Positions 1-6,200 of a stretch of 8,153 nucleotides of DNA are shown one piece after another. The notes below the pieces were generated by a model. The model was given only the letters and a program-made list of their open reading frames with translations, searched no databases and had not been told where the DNA came from. Every line of letters starts with the position of its first letter. Within the stretch, counting starts at the first letter, position 1. The position numbers and the translations under genes are program-made. The stretch is from Candidatus Hermodarchaeota archaeon (GTDB lineage: Archaea; Asgardarchaeota; Hermodarchaeia; Hermodarchaeales; Hermodarchaeaceae), in the NCBI GenBank assembly GCA_016840185.1, contig JAEOSV010000176.1, positions 1-8,153 of the forward strand. Reading direction: 5' to 3'.

Positions 1-90
1 GTCAGCTGGGCGTTCTCACCTGCCGGAATGGCATGCCAAGCAATCCGTGCTTGTCTGTTTTATCGTGGTTCAGAGGATTAGTGTGCGGTG
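1..90. other. Unassigned left edge, downstream of the Alba gene
   Basis: No gene can be supported here. Short open stretches exist in several frames but none resembles a known family. The only visible structure is a perfect 10-bp palindrome, TGGCATGCCA, at 29-38. No T-rich tract that would end the Alba transcript is visible on the minus strand. The stretch may belong to a feature that continues beyond the window. Confidence 0.3.
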
Positions 91-573
91 TTATTTTGGT
101 CCGCGAACCAACGTAATCTCCATCGCTGAGACGTTAGCAACGTTGCCTTCGGCTGTTTTGACCTGTTCGGTGGAAATGTCGATGCCACTCACAACGAGAT
201 CAGGCATGAATCGGTTTCGAAGCACTTCAGCAACGTCTACAGCGCGGCTGATTGCTCGTCCTCGGGCCTTGATCACGAGTTCTTCGGGGTTTCGGTTAAG
301 TTGGGTGACGCAGGCAGTGATGTAACTCATTAAAGGTTTGCTGCCGACAAACACAACGCTTTCGTCACGTCGTGCTTTCGGTGCTTCCTTTTTGGCTTCG
401 GCCTTTGCTTCAGTTTTGGCTTCGGCCTTTGCTTCAGTTTTGGGTTTAGTTTCTTTTTTCTTCGTAGCCTTTTTGGGCTTTTCTTCAGCCTTAGGCTCTT
501 CTTCTTTCGTTTCTTCAGCTTCGGGAGATTCAGCAGTTTCTGTTTCTTTAGACATTTTGGGAGTTTCCTCCAT
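91..573 (-). CDS. albA: Alba-family DNA/RNA-binding protein with Lys/Glu/Ala-rich N-terminal tail
   Basis: This is a chromatin and RNA-binding protein of the Alba family (160 aa). Residues about 72-158 form the Alba fold: [12 protein letters not shown] matches the first strand and helix, with K79 at the place of the lysine whose acetylation controls DNA affinity in Sulfolobus Alba. [12 protein letters not shown] (102-113) followed by AEVLRNRF is the most conserved nucleic-acid-binding stretch. Classical archaeal Alba is about 90-100 aa; here about 70 extra residues precede it, acidic at first (E/T/S-rich, 1-30), then Lys/Ala/Glu-rich (30-68), low-complexity and probably disordered, resembling a histone H1 tail. 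The start is uncertain. The ATG at 573 has only a weak AGAG directly before it, whereas the second ATG at 555 lies 11 nt after GGAGG (567-571). The gene has its own candidate promoter (684-697) and a leader of about 90 nt with a hairpin. The family call is firm; the role of the tail is inference. Confidence 0.93.
   Translation of the reverse strand: MEETPKMSKETETAESPEAEETKEEEPKAEEKPKKATKKKETKPKTEAKAEAKTEAKAEAKKEAPKARRDESVVFVGSKPLMSYITACVTQLNRNPEELVIKARGRAISRAVDVAEVLRNRFMPDLVVSGIDISTEQVKTAEGNVANVSAMEITLVRGPK
391..443 (-). repeat. 24-bp tandem repeat inside the Alba tail
   Basis: Two perfect adjacent 24-bp copies (391-414 and 415-438) are followed by the first 5 bases of a third. In the Alba reading frame each copy encodes the octapeptide TEAKAEAK. 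Identity at the nucleotide level, including third codon positions, suggests recent duplication by slippage rather than only selection on the peptide. Copy number could differ between strains. Confidence 0.9.
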
Positions 574-619
574 CTCTAGTTTAGTTGTATGCTGGTTTCA
601 CCAGTTGTCCTGTGACGTG

Positions 620-650
620 TTGCAGAGGGGACTAGGAGCTCCTCCTGCAA
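620..650 (-). promoter_or_regulatory. Inverted repeat/hairpin in the Alba leader
   Basis: TTGCAG (620-625) pairs with CTGCAA (645-650), and with one bulged base the stem continues through AGGGG/CTCCT to about 11 pairs. Nested in it is a perfect 10-bp palindrome, AGGAGCTCCT (634-643). If transcription starts about 25 nt after the TATA box at 684-689, the hairpin lies in the 5' leader of the Alba mRNA, 47-77 nt before the 573 start. It could be an RNA structure controlling translation, an operator, or a binding site for Alba itself; nothing in the sequence decides between these. Confidence 0.4.
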
Positions 651-683
651 CATGGTGAGGAGAATCGATACCTCTACATGAAC

Positions 684-697
684 TTTAAAGTGTTTGG
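684..697 (-). promoter_or_regulatory. Candidate archaeal promoter of the Alba gene
   Basis: Read on the minus strand, CAAACAC followed by TTTAAAG fits an archaeal BRE plus TATA box (TTTAAA at 684-689). Start of transcription is expected near 660, giving a leader of about 90 nt. This separate promoter implies Alba is not simply co-transcribed with the peptidase upstream. Confidence 0.45.
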
Positions 698-701
698 TTT
701 C

Positions 702-730
702 GACTCAGATTCCCTTTATCTAGATGAGTC
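702..730 (-). terminator. Hairpin just after the peptidase stop codon
   Basis: GACTCA (702-707) and TGAGTC (725-730) form a perfect 6-bp inverted repeat, extended by GAT/ATC with a bulge. It lies 7 nt downstream of the peptidase stop and just upstream of the Alba TATA box. No T-tract follows on the minus strand, so it could equally be a 3'-end structure or an operator for the Alba promoter. Confidence 0.3.
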
Positions 731-737
731 GCTTGTT

Positions 738-1829
738 TCATGTAGTACTTGATTGATTTTTTTGTCGATATATGAACAAAATGATGAATCCGATGATGAG
801 AATGGGAATGAGAATGATAAGTCCTACTTGGAGAAGGAAAGGATTGGGTGGTGCGCCGGGGGTAAACGTGGTAGGATTCGCTAGTTGACCTTCCATAAAG
901 GCTTCGACGACTCGACCCACGACTTCCAAAGAGGTTGCGGAGCATTTGTCAGGAGTATCTTCGAGGGTATGCCAATACGGATACGTGAAGTCAATAATGT
1001 CCACCGCAGGAATTCCAACGCTAAGAAAAGGGCGATGGTCATCATACATTGCAGGCCCGTCGGTGTCCAGAAAAATATCATCATAATTGAGATCAGCCGC
1101 GATTTGCCAGATGGCATCAACTAAGATGTCGGTAGACCATCCTTCCCGTGGGAGTTGCAGGTCTGCATCCCCCATCATATCAAGGAGGATAGCAGCCTTG
1201 ATGTTAGTCTGCTGTGCAACGTTTAGTCTGTCAACGAAGTATGTTGAGCCGACAATCCAGTTCCATCCATCATAATTGCCAGAATCTTCTGCATCGACAA
1301 ATAATAGCATGGTCACGTCTTTGGCTTCTTCTGGCAACACTTCAGCTAGTTCCATCAATGTGGCAACGCCACTGCCTCCATCGTTTGCTCCTAAGATTGG
1401 TTTTGAACGATTCAACGGATCAGGGTCACTGTCAGCAATTGGGCGTGTATCGTAATGAGCTAATAACACATATTCAGGGAACGTGATCGCACCCGCCATT
1501 ATATTCCTCAATTGAGTTTCGCGATACGTCCAAGTTTGAGTTTGGACTGTCCAATTCTTAGCCTCAAGGTCGGCAATGATGTAATCTCCACAAGCAGTCA
1601 GGTTGCTGGATCCAGGTGGGCGTGGACCAAAGGCACATTGCCCTTCAAGATAGGTGAAAGCACGAGTTCCATTGAATTCCAGTGTTTCCTGAACTGGCGC
1701 ATTGCCGCGGATTTGAGCAAGATATTGAGGACGAGTAGATAGTGTAGAGTTGCCTAGCATGGGGATTAATAGAAGAAAGAAACACATCATAGCAAGAATT
1801 GGAGTTCGAGCTTGAGATGAACGGATCAT
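738..1829 (-). CDS. Membrane-anchored M28-family peptidase, glutaminyl-cyclase-like
   Basis: This is a zinc enzyme of the M28/glutaminyl cyclase superfamily (363 aa), acting outside the cell. Numbering from the ATG at 1829: an N-terminal hydrophobic segment (about 9-25) is a signal peptide or anchor, and a second segment (about 331-354) precedes a short tail, RQKNQSSTT. Catalytic signatures appear in order: HYDTRP (125-130), GANDGGSGVATL with metal ligand D150, DAED with general base E181 and ligand D182, DMMGDAD (D217), DDHRPFL (D264, H265) and YWHTLEDT with ligand H287. The last two blocks resemble DHxPFL and WHTMDD of glutaminyl cyclases more than ordinary M28 aminopeptidases, so N-terminal pyroglutamate formation is a real alternative to aminopeptidase activity. 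The start was chosen because AAAGGTG (1834-1840) sits 4 nt before it; an in-frame TTG at 1847 lacks such a site. Confidence 0.88.
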   Translation of the reverse strand: MIRSSQARTPILAMMCFFLLLIPMLGNSTLSTRPQYLAQIRGNAPVQETLEFNGTRAFTYLEGQCAFGPRPPGSSNLTACGDYIIADLEAKNWTVQTQTWTYRETQLRNIMAGAITFPEYVLLAHYDTRPIADSDPDPLNRSKPILGANDGGSGVATLMELAEVLPEEAKDVTMLLFVDAEDSGNYDGWNWIVGSTYFVDRLNVAQQTNIKAAILLDMMGDADLQLPREGWSTDILVDAIWQIAADLNYDDIFLDTDGPAMYDDHRPFLSVGIPAVDIIDFTYPYWHTLEDTPDKCSATSLEVVGRVVEAFMEGQLANPTTFTPGAPPNPFLLQVGLIILIPILIIGFIILFIYRQKNQSSTT

Positions 1830-1879
1830 AATACACCTTTTTCCCAAATGAGTGATTTCAGGTGGTAAGACAGAAAACC

Positions 1880-1894
1880 CGAAACCTATAAAAG
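1880..1894 (+). promoter_or_regulatory. Strong BRE/TATA promoter of the PDCD5-like gene, possibly bidirectional
   Basis: CGAAAC (1880-1885) followed by CTATAAAAG (1886-1894) is a near-ideal archaeal BRE plus TATA box for the plus strand. Transcription is expected near 1915, about 20 nt before the ATG at 1935, which excludes the upstream in-frame GTG at 1905. On the minus strand the same bases read CTTTTATAG, and a start near 1865 would give the peptidase a leader of about 35 nt. No other good TATA element is seen for the peptidase. Confidence 0.6.
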
Positions 1895-1934
1895 TACTGG
1901 ACTGGTGCGTCCTTTTCGCCTTAAGGTGGCTTCA

Positions 1935-2321
1935 ATGTCTCAAGATTCTGACGAGCTCAAACGCATACGAGAACGCAAACTGCAGGCGTTAATCAAAGAT
2001 CAAGAGCGACGTGAAGAGATCAAAGGAGAAGTCGAGGAACGGGAGAAGGAACGGGAAAAGATTATTGAAGCTCTTTTTCTTCCCGACGCGGTTGCCTACC
2101 TTGAGGAATTGAAAAAGACCAAACCTACGTTAGCTCATCGCATCGAAGATTTGGCGATTACCTTGTATCTGCGAAAACAGCTCATTAATCGGATCCCGAA
2201 AACTGGAGTGATTTTAGTGCAACGAAAAATAGAAGGCGTTGAACCGAAAATCACTGTCAAGCGTCGCGGTGAAGATGAAGTCAGCTTCTATGAAGCGGTC
2301 AAGAAAGATTTAGCCAAATAA
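1935..2321 (+). CDS. PDCD5/TFAR19-like DNA-binding protein
   Basis: A small, highly charged, mostly helical protein (128 aa) that best fits the PDCD5/TFAR19 family, double-stranded-DNA-binding proteins of archaea and eukaryotes. Residues 6-18 (DELKRIRERKLQA) match the family's opening helix. Residues 20-46 are a long Lys/Glu/Arg-rich helix. Residues 47-83 (FLPDAVAYLEELKKTKPTL and following) correspond to the core three-helix bundle, in which the family has 'l.pearerL..l..vkPe.a..vE...i.l'. The C-terminus (97-128) contains a basic KITVKRRGE segment. The region after residue 85 fits the family less clearly, so the assignment is good but not certain. The start was chosen because AAGGTGG (1924-1930) lies 4 nt before the ATG and agrees with the promoter position. 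The gene is divergent from the peptidase and convergent with the E2F-like gene. Confidence 0.75.
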   Translation: MSQDSDELKRIRERKLQALIKDQERREEIKGEVEEREKEREKIIEALFLPDAVAYLEELKKTKPTLAHRIEDLAITLYLRKQLINRIPKTGVILVQRKIEGVEPKITVKRRGEDEVSFYEAVKKDLAK

Positions 2322-2324
2322 GGC

Positions 2325-2369
2325 TGATTCACAAGTGAATCAACTGGTTTCTTCCTTTGCTTTCTTTTA
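2325..2369 (+). terminator. Hairpin plus T-rich terminator of the PDCD5-like gene
   Basis: A perfect 8-bp inverted repeat, TGATTCAC-AA-GTGAATCA (2325-2342), starts 4 nt after the stop codon. It is followed by a T-rich tract at 2347-2369 (with TTTCTT and TTTCTTTT runs). It separates this transcript from the convergent gene ending at 2394. Confidence 0.6.
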
Positions 2370-2393
2370 GATTAGAGTAACTGGATTAGGCAC

Positions 2394-2879
2394 TTAATAT
2401 GCCGGTACGGCTGCCTCTCCAGTTGAGGTCTCTTTTAAAATCCGACCTTCCCTATTTTTGAGCGACACTCTCACAACACTGACTGCATTAGCGCCCCACA
2501 CAGTACGTTTCACATCTCGTTCTAGCATTTTCACCGCTGAATCATTACTCAGTTCCTGAAAAGCACCAGGACTTAAGTGTAAGAGGAGATGGAGAATCGT
2601 TCCAGCTTCTTGGAAGAGGGGATCAGGAGCAATCTCAACATCCACAGTTTCAGTGGGAGTCATAGCAGGTAGTGGTTTCCAATTGAAGTACCGTTTACGA
2701 GCTTCTTTTCGAATACTCACAAGTCCTGCACAACAAAGAACTTCAATAACATCGTACAATCGTCGTTTTTCTTGGAGTGGCAAGCCTAGGTGCATAAGGA
2801 GTGTATTCGCCGTGTATTCTTGTTCGGGATGCTCTCGTAAAAAGGCTATTACGTGACTAGCAACTTCGCCTAACTTCAT
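2394..2879 (-). CDS. Winged-helix protein with an E2F/DP-like RRxYD recognition helix
   Basis: A putative DNA-binding regulator of 161 aa. Residues 1-70 look like a winged helix: helix 1 (EVASHVIAFLREHP), helix 2 (TANTLLMHLGL), then KRRLYDVIEVLCCAGLV and RKRYFNWK. The stretch RRLYDVIEVL (39-48) followed by a G-L-(I/V) turn and a basic strand ending in W lines up well with the E2F/DP recognition helix and wing (RRxYDxxNVL...GL...K...W). In E2F/DP proteins the two arginines contact GC-rich promoter sites. The C-terminal half (71-161) is not recognised; it contains a hydrophobic LHLLLHL segment and ends in a low-complexity tail, and could be a dimerisation or ligand domain. The start was chosen because GAGG lies 8 nt before the ATG at 2879; an upstream in-frame TTG at 2912 is weaker. 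Cysteines C49-C50 sit just after the recognition helix. Confidence 0.7.
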   Translation of the reverse strand: MKLGEVASHVIAFLREHPEQEYTANTLLMHLGLPLQEKRRLYDVIEVLCCAGLVSIRKEARKRYFNWKPLPAMTPTETVDVEIAPDPLFQEAGTILHLLLHLSPGAFQELSNDSAVKMLERDVKRTVWGANAVSVVRVSLKNREGRILKETSTGEAAVPAY

Positions 2880-2925
2880 TTCGATATCCTCGCCCAGTCC
2901 ATTATGTGTCAAGGTAAGCCATTCA

Positions 2926-2940
2926 GCTCTTCTTAAGAGC
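2926..2940. promoter_or_regulatory. Inverted repeat, candidate operator of the E2F-like gene
   Basis: GCTCTT-CTT-AAGAGC has perfect 6-bp arms with a 3-bp spacer, 47-61 nt upstream of the chosen E2F-like start. That is where a repressor could block a promoter. The arms contain no GGCGC, the usual E2F-type core, so binding by the adjacent protein is only a possibility. Confidence 0.3.
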
Positions 2941-3113
2941 CTGCCAGCAAGCTAGCTACATCTTCATAATTCGACGCTGGCTTCCCTCAAAACATCAAGT
3001 GTATCCTTATCTTTTCCACTTCTTGTTAAAAAGTGGTGGTAATACCTTGAGGAATGATGATAAGAGGGTCAAATCCCACGATGTAGTTGGTGGAGCCAGC
3101 AAAAGGATGAAGC

Positions 3114-3120
3114 TTAAATC
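3114..3120 (+). promoter_or_regulatory. Weak TATA-like element upstream of the transglutaminase-like gene
   Basis: TTAAATC lies 43-49 nt before the ATG at 3163. It would place transcription near 3140 with a leader of about 20 nt. The preceding bases are only a fair BRE match. If real, it would drive the transglutaminase-like gene and the overlapping bshC. Confidence 0.3.
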
Positions 3121-3162
3121 AATAGATACCCTGCTAGAAGGATTGGGGCAAAGCTGGTCGGA

Positions 3163-4404
3163 ATGCGAAAATATCGCGTATGGTCCATGGCAATGGTTCT
3201 CCTCCTATTCATGGTATTAGCGATGCTCACTCCACCTACATCAGCCTTCCAGTATATTCATCATTGGCGGGTAAGTTTCTCTGGTTCTCTTGTTGTGTCT
3301 GGAAACCAATCGTTACCTTTTACATCCTCTTGGGATTATATTGGAAACACCTCATGGCAAACGTGTGAACAACTCTCCTTCTCAATGACACATAACAACG
3401 AAACAATTGTCATTAGTGAAGTGAGCACTGATATTGATGGGAATCCTCGGTTGACCCTTAACTTGACCTCACCATTGACACCTCAGGATGTCTTGGTTTG
3501 GGAAGAAGAGTGGACATTCACTGTGTTGGATCGACGTCCTCCGCTTCCCCAAATTAGTATTGAGCAATCCGGAACCGTCATTGAAATACAGGATTTCTTT
3601 GAACCGGATGACTTCTATTGGTTTACTCGTGAGACAGGGTTGTGGAAAACAGGTAATGCGTCTCTCACGGATCTTGCTCAGAGTATTCGTACGGAGCTAC
3701 CCGATAACCAACAAGAGAATGTACTTGCCTTGATATACGAGACCATCGAGTGGATTCAAACCAACATCTATCGAACAGGGGGAATTTCTGATCCTCAATA
3801 TCCCGAGGAAACCATTCTCAGCCAAATCGGGGACTGTGATGATCAGTCTAATCTCCTCATATGTCTACTGCGAATCTTCAACATACCAAGCTATCTGATG
3901 ACAGGACATTGGTTCCAGGAAGGTGCCAGAACCAATGGGTTCATCTGGGGGTCAGTAGCCAATAATTCATACCGCTATGTTGATTACCAAAACGCTGTTG
4001 GTCATGGGTGGGCGATGGTTTTTGTACCTCCTTGGGGATGGTTGCCATTCGACCTGCTTTCAGTGGGACAGGGGGTAGAACCTGCACAAACGTACACAGA
4101 GTCGCTCTATGCCTCAGATTTACCCTTTGTGACCATGTGGCAAATTGTGGCCAGCGATTATATTGGAGAACAGCGAACCGCACAAGAGAATCTCTTTGCC
4201 TACCAACTTCACCGTACGGATTTCGAAGAATGGACCTCTTTGGGTTCGGTTCCAATTGTTGATGCGGAATACATTGCAGCTAACATGGTAACACTAATTG
4301 CCCTCATCATTACACTGGGTTCCCTAACATTTCTTGTTGGACTTGCGATTCGACGGCAACCGCAGGAGGAACCAGACCGTGGCTCCACAACTCCCACCAA
4401 GTAA
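3163..4404 (+). CDS. Secreted, membrane-anchored transglutaminase-like protein
   Basis: A 413-aa extracellular protein with a transglutaminase/cysteine-protease-like core. Residues 1-28 are a typical signal peptide (MRKYRVW, a hydrophobic run, then a TSA-F cleavage site). Residues about 30-125 look like a beta-rich N-terminal domain. The transglutaminase-like core lies at about 185-300: GDCDDQSNLLICLLRIFNIP with C225, GHGWAMVFVP with H281, and GWLPFD with D297, the expected Cys-His-Asp triad in order and spacing. A transmembrane helix (about 374-396) followed by RRQPQEEPDR places the domain outside and a short tail inside. Several N-x-S/T sequons (N48, N62, N79, N100, N165) fit an archaeal surface glycoprotein. 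Members of this superfamily act as proteases, cross-linkers or amidases; the activity here cannot be told. The 3' end overlaps bshC by 26 bases, so the two are probably co-transcribed. A clear ribosome-binding site is not seen before the ATG. Confidence 0.85.
   Translation: MRKYRVWSMAMVLLLFMVLAMLTPPTSAFQYIHHWRVSFSGSLVVSGNQSLPFTSSWDYIGNTSWQTCEQLSFSMTHNNETIVISEVSTDIDGNPRLTLNLTSPLTPQDVLVWEEEWTFTVLDRRPPLPQISIEQSGTVIEIQDFFEPDDFYWFTRETGLWKTGNASLTDLAQSIRTELPDNQQENVLALIYETIEWIQTNIYRTGGISDPQYPEETILSQIGDCDDQSNLLICLLRIFNIPSYLMTGHWFQEGARTNGFIWGSVANNSYRYVDYQNAVGHGWAMVFVPPWGWLPFDLLSVGQGVEPAQTYTESLYASDLPFVTMWQIVASDYIGEQRTAQENLFAYQLHRTDFEEWTSLGSVPIVDAEYIAANMVTLIALIITLGSLTFLVGLAIRRQPQEEPDRGSTTPTK
4364..4370 (+). 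promoter_or_regulatory. bshC: Shine-Dalgarno site that fixes the bshC start
   Basis: AGGAGGA lies inside the last codons of the transglutaminase-like gene, 8 nt before the GTG at 4379. It is the best ribosome-binding site in the window and selects GTG over the upstream in-frame TTG codons at 4334 and 4337. Translation of bshC is therefore likely coupled to its upstream neighbour. Confidence 0.8.
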
Positions 4405-6148
4405 GCTCTACTCTGACTATGTGTTTGATGGCGCTGAAGCCGCTCTTCAATTCTGGGGTCCAATTCCACGCAACATCAAAGAAGCCATCACTCTCAGTAC
4501 TCCCTTGATTGCAGCGTATTCAGAACACCAACCCCTTTTCACCCAAGAACGTCTGAACACTTTAACCAAAGCTATCAAAGGGATTCATCGAAACTTCAAA
4601 ACGCTTACACCGCAGGTGAAGGAAAATCTTGTCAAACTTGAAGAACAAAGGGCTGTAATCGAGGCGGGGCACCAACCCGCCCTTCTTGGAGGACCAGGGT
4701 TTGTGATCAATAAGATTGCGGCAATCACTAAACTGGCTTCCTTTCATCAAGCAATACCCATCATGTTTGTAGGTGACCATGACCATGAGCAGAAAGAATT
4801 GACGGTCATTCACCTTCCCAGCCCAGGACCTCGTGGACTCACCTTTTCCCTGAATGTACCTCGCGAGTATAAGATGTCACCCATGCACGTTTTACCTTGT
4901 CCTCCCAAGGAATGGCTGAAACAGGCCACTGCAAAAATCACATCGACGTACCACGAACTTGTCGCCGGCTCCGCAAAAAAACATCTAAACAGATACGAAG
5001 AACGAGCCGCTGTAATTCAGAATCTTCTGGAAACCACGTTCAGCCAGTCTCAAACAATCTCGGAATGGACCACACGTCTTTGGATGAGAATTGTTAATCA
5101 GTCTCAAGACAGTGGCGTGCTATTTCAAGTATTTTCGGATTCTAAAATTCGTGAACTGATGTTGCCTGCATTTGAGTATCTGCTGACTGATTCAAATCGG
5201 CAACCCCTCATTCACGCACTCAATGAGAGCGCAATGAAGCTTGAACAACTCGGTTTTGAACCAGGAATAGGACGAAGAGCAGAGGATTACGTTCCGTTTC
5301 ATATTGAGTGCCCAACATCCGGGTGTAACCGAACACGCCTTGATCCAACACTAACAACAAATACATCTGGGACAAAAACCACAGTGTCTGCTGAGTGCCC
5401 AAAATGTAAAACTTCGCATTCAATAGAAGTGAAAACCTCAGCTCCTGACCTTACTGATTGGAAGATGTTTCTTTCACCTCGTGTGGATACCCGGGCTTTT
5501 CTTGTCCAGAGTTTCACACCTGTTATACTCCATATTGGAGGAGCAGGTGAAACAAGTTATCATGCCCAAGTTTCACCTGCCCTTCACTCAAACAAGAGCA
5601 TTGTCCCCATTTTCTTCCGTTACACCCGACTATACTATGAAAATCCATGGACCAACCACACCGCAAATCGTTTATCCAATGAAAAACTGGCCCCTCTTAA
5701 CCATGAAGAATTGCAATGTTTCGAATCAGCCATCAACACGGGGTACGATGAAGAGAATACGGGGGTCGTGCAATCTTTGTTTGCGGCGAGTCAAGAACAC
5801 ATCAGTGATACTGCAGGGCAATTAATCAGTGCCGAATCTCAAATTGAAAAGGAAAGAAACGAGATTATTATCCGTCAACGGGAAACAACTAATCCATCCC
5901 ACAGGAAGGAATACCAAACACAAATTGGAACACTGACGCGTCGTCGACAGGCCCTTCAAACCTACTTATCTCAGATGTTTGGTCGGTTTTCCGCTGAACG
6001 GCTTGGTCAAGAAGTAAGTTATATCTGGATTGATGCAGCCATGTCTTTGGACCCAATGCAACACTTCACTCGACTCCTTTCCCATTATCGAGAATATACC
6101 CCATCTTCAGCGACATTTTATCTGATAGATGAAAGTTTACACCGATAG
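4379..6148 (+). CDS. bshC: BshC, putative bacillithiol synthase (cysteine-adding enzyme), with zinc-ribbon-like insertion
   Basis: BshC joins cysteine to glucosaminyl-malate in the last step of bacillithiol synthesis, in the cytoplasm. The protein is 589 aa from the GTG start, longer than Bacillus BshC (about 540). Family blocks seen: AGHQPALLGGPGFVINKIAA (96-115, equivalent to the TGQQ-GLFGGP-Y block), FVGDHDHEQKELT (130-142, the ExHDxxE block), and SPRVDTRAFLVQSF with HIGGAGETSYHAQV (about 366-398, matching the 'RP..QD..LP..AYVGGPGE.AYWAQL' block), then PIFFRYT. A C-terminal Arg/Glu/Gln-rich region (about 485-535) fits the coiled coil used for dimerisation. Between residues about 309 and 352 there is an insertion with C311-x4-C316 and C340-x2-C343, a probable zinc ribbon that I do not know from Bacillus BshC. 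The substrate could be a variant of glucosaminyl-malate. The start rests on the AGGAGGA site at 4364. Confidence 0.9.
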   Translation: MAPQLPPSKLYSDYVFDGAEAALQFWGPIPRNIKEAITLSTPLIAAYSEHQPLFTQERLNTLTKAIKGIHRNFKTLTPQVKENLVKLEEQRAVIEAGHQPALLGGPGFVINKIAAITKLASFHQAIPIMFVGDHDHEQKELTVIHLPSPGPRGLTFSLNVPREYKMSPMHVLPCPPKEWLKQATAKITSTYHELVAGSAKKHLNRYEERAAVIQNLLETTFSQSQTISEWTTRLWMRIVNQSQDSGVLFQVFSDSKIRELMLPAFEYLLTDSNRQPLIHALNESAMKLEQLGFEPGIGRRAEDYVPFHIECPTSGCNRTRLDPTLTTNTSGTKTTVSAECPKCKTSHSIEVKTSAPDLTDWKMFLSPRVDTRAFLVQSFTPVILHIGGAGETSYHAQVSPALHSNKSIVPIFFRYTRLYYENPWTNHTANRLSNEKLAPLNHEELQCFESAINTGYDEENTGVVQSLFAASQEHISDTAGQLISAESQIEKERNEIIIRQRETTNPSHRKEYQTQIGTLTRRRQALQTYLSQMFGRFSAERLGQEVSYIWIDAAMSLDPMQHFTRLLSHYREYTPSSATFYLIDESLHR

Positions 6149-6200
6149 GACAATGTAAGACTATTTCTACAGGACATTCTATAGGACTGGGTGAACCACA

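Larger units (their letters stand above)
2880..3162. other. Non-coding stretch between the divergent E2F-like and transglutaminase-like genes
   Basis: No supported gene. It holds a perfect inverted repeat GCTCTT-CTT-AAGAGC (2926-2940) upstream of the E2F-like gene, an AGCTAGCT palindrome (2950-2957), and a pair of nested stems: CTTATC/GATAAG (3006-3011 with 3059-3064) enclosing CCACTT/AAGTGG (3016-3021 with 3031-3036). A weak TATA-like TTAAATC is at 3114-3120. An open frame from 2999 has a composition unlike its neighbours, has no family resemblance and runs into the next gene in another frame, so it is not called. Confidence 0.5.

Noticed and set aside
10..75. Minus-strand CLACHSG peptide resembling a CxxCH haem site
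   Set aside because: The frame is only about 17 codons between stops with no start, so the motif is most likely chance.
338..658. Plus-strand 106-aa open frame opposite the Alba tail
   Set aside because: Its Ser/Ala/Phe-rich composition is the mirror of the Lys/Glu codons on the other strand; the Alba frame is clearly the real one.
2943..2981. GCCAGC/GCTGGC inverted repeat with a 27-bp loop
   Set aside because: The 6-bp arms do not extend and no conserved context supports a function.
3000..3100. tRNA-like segment (GGGTCAAATCCC at 3066-3077 resembles a T arm; nearby nested stems)
   Set aside because: The T loop is one base short of the GTTCAAAT pattern and no matching acceptor stem or D arm is found at the right distance.
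2999..3220. 73-aa open frame upstream of the transglutaminase-like gene
   Set aside because: No family resemblance, no ribosome-binding site, and it overlaps the signal-peptide region of a well-supported gene in another frame.
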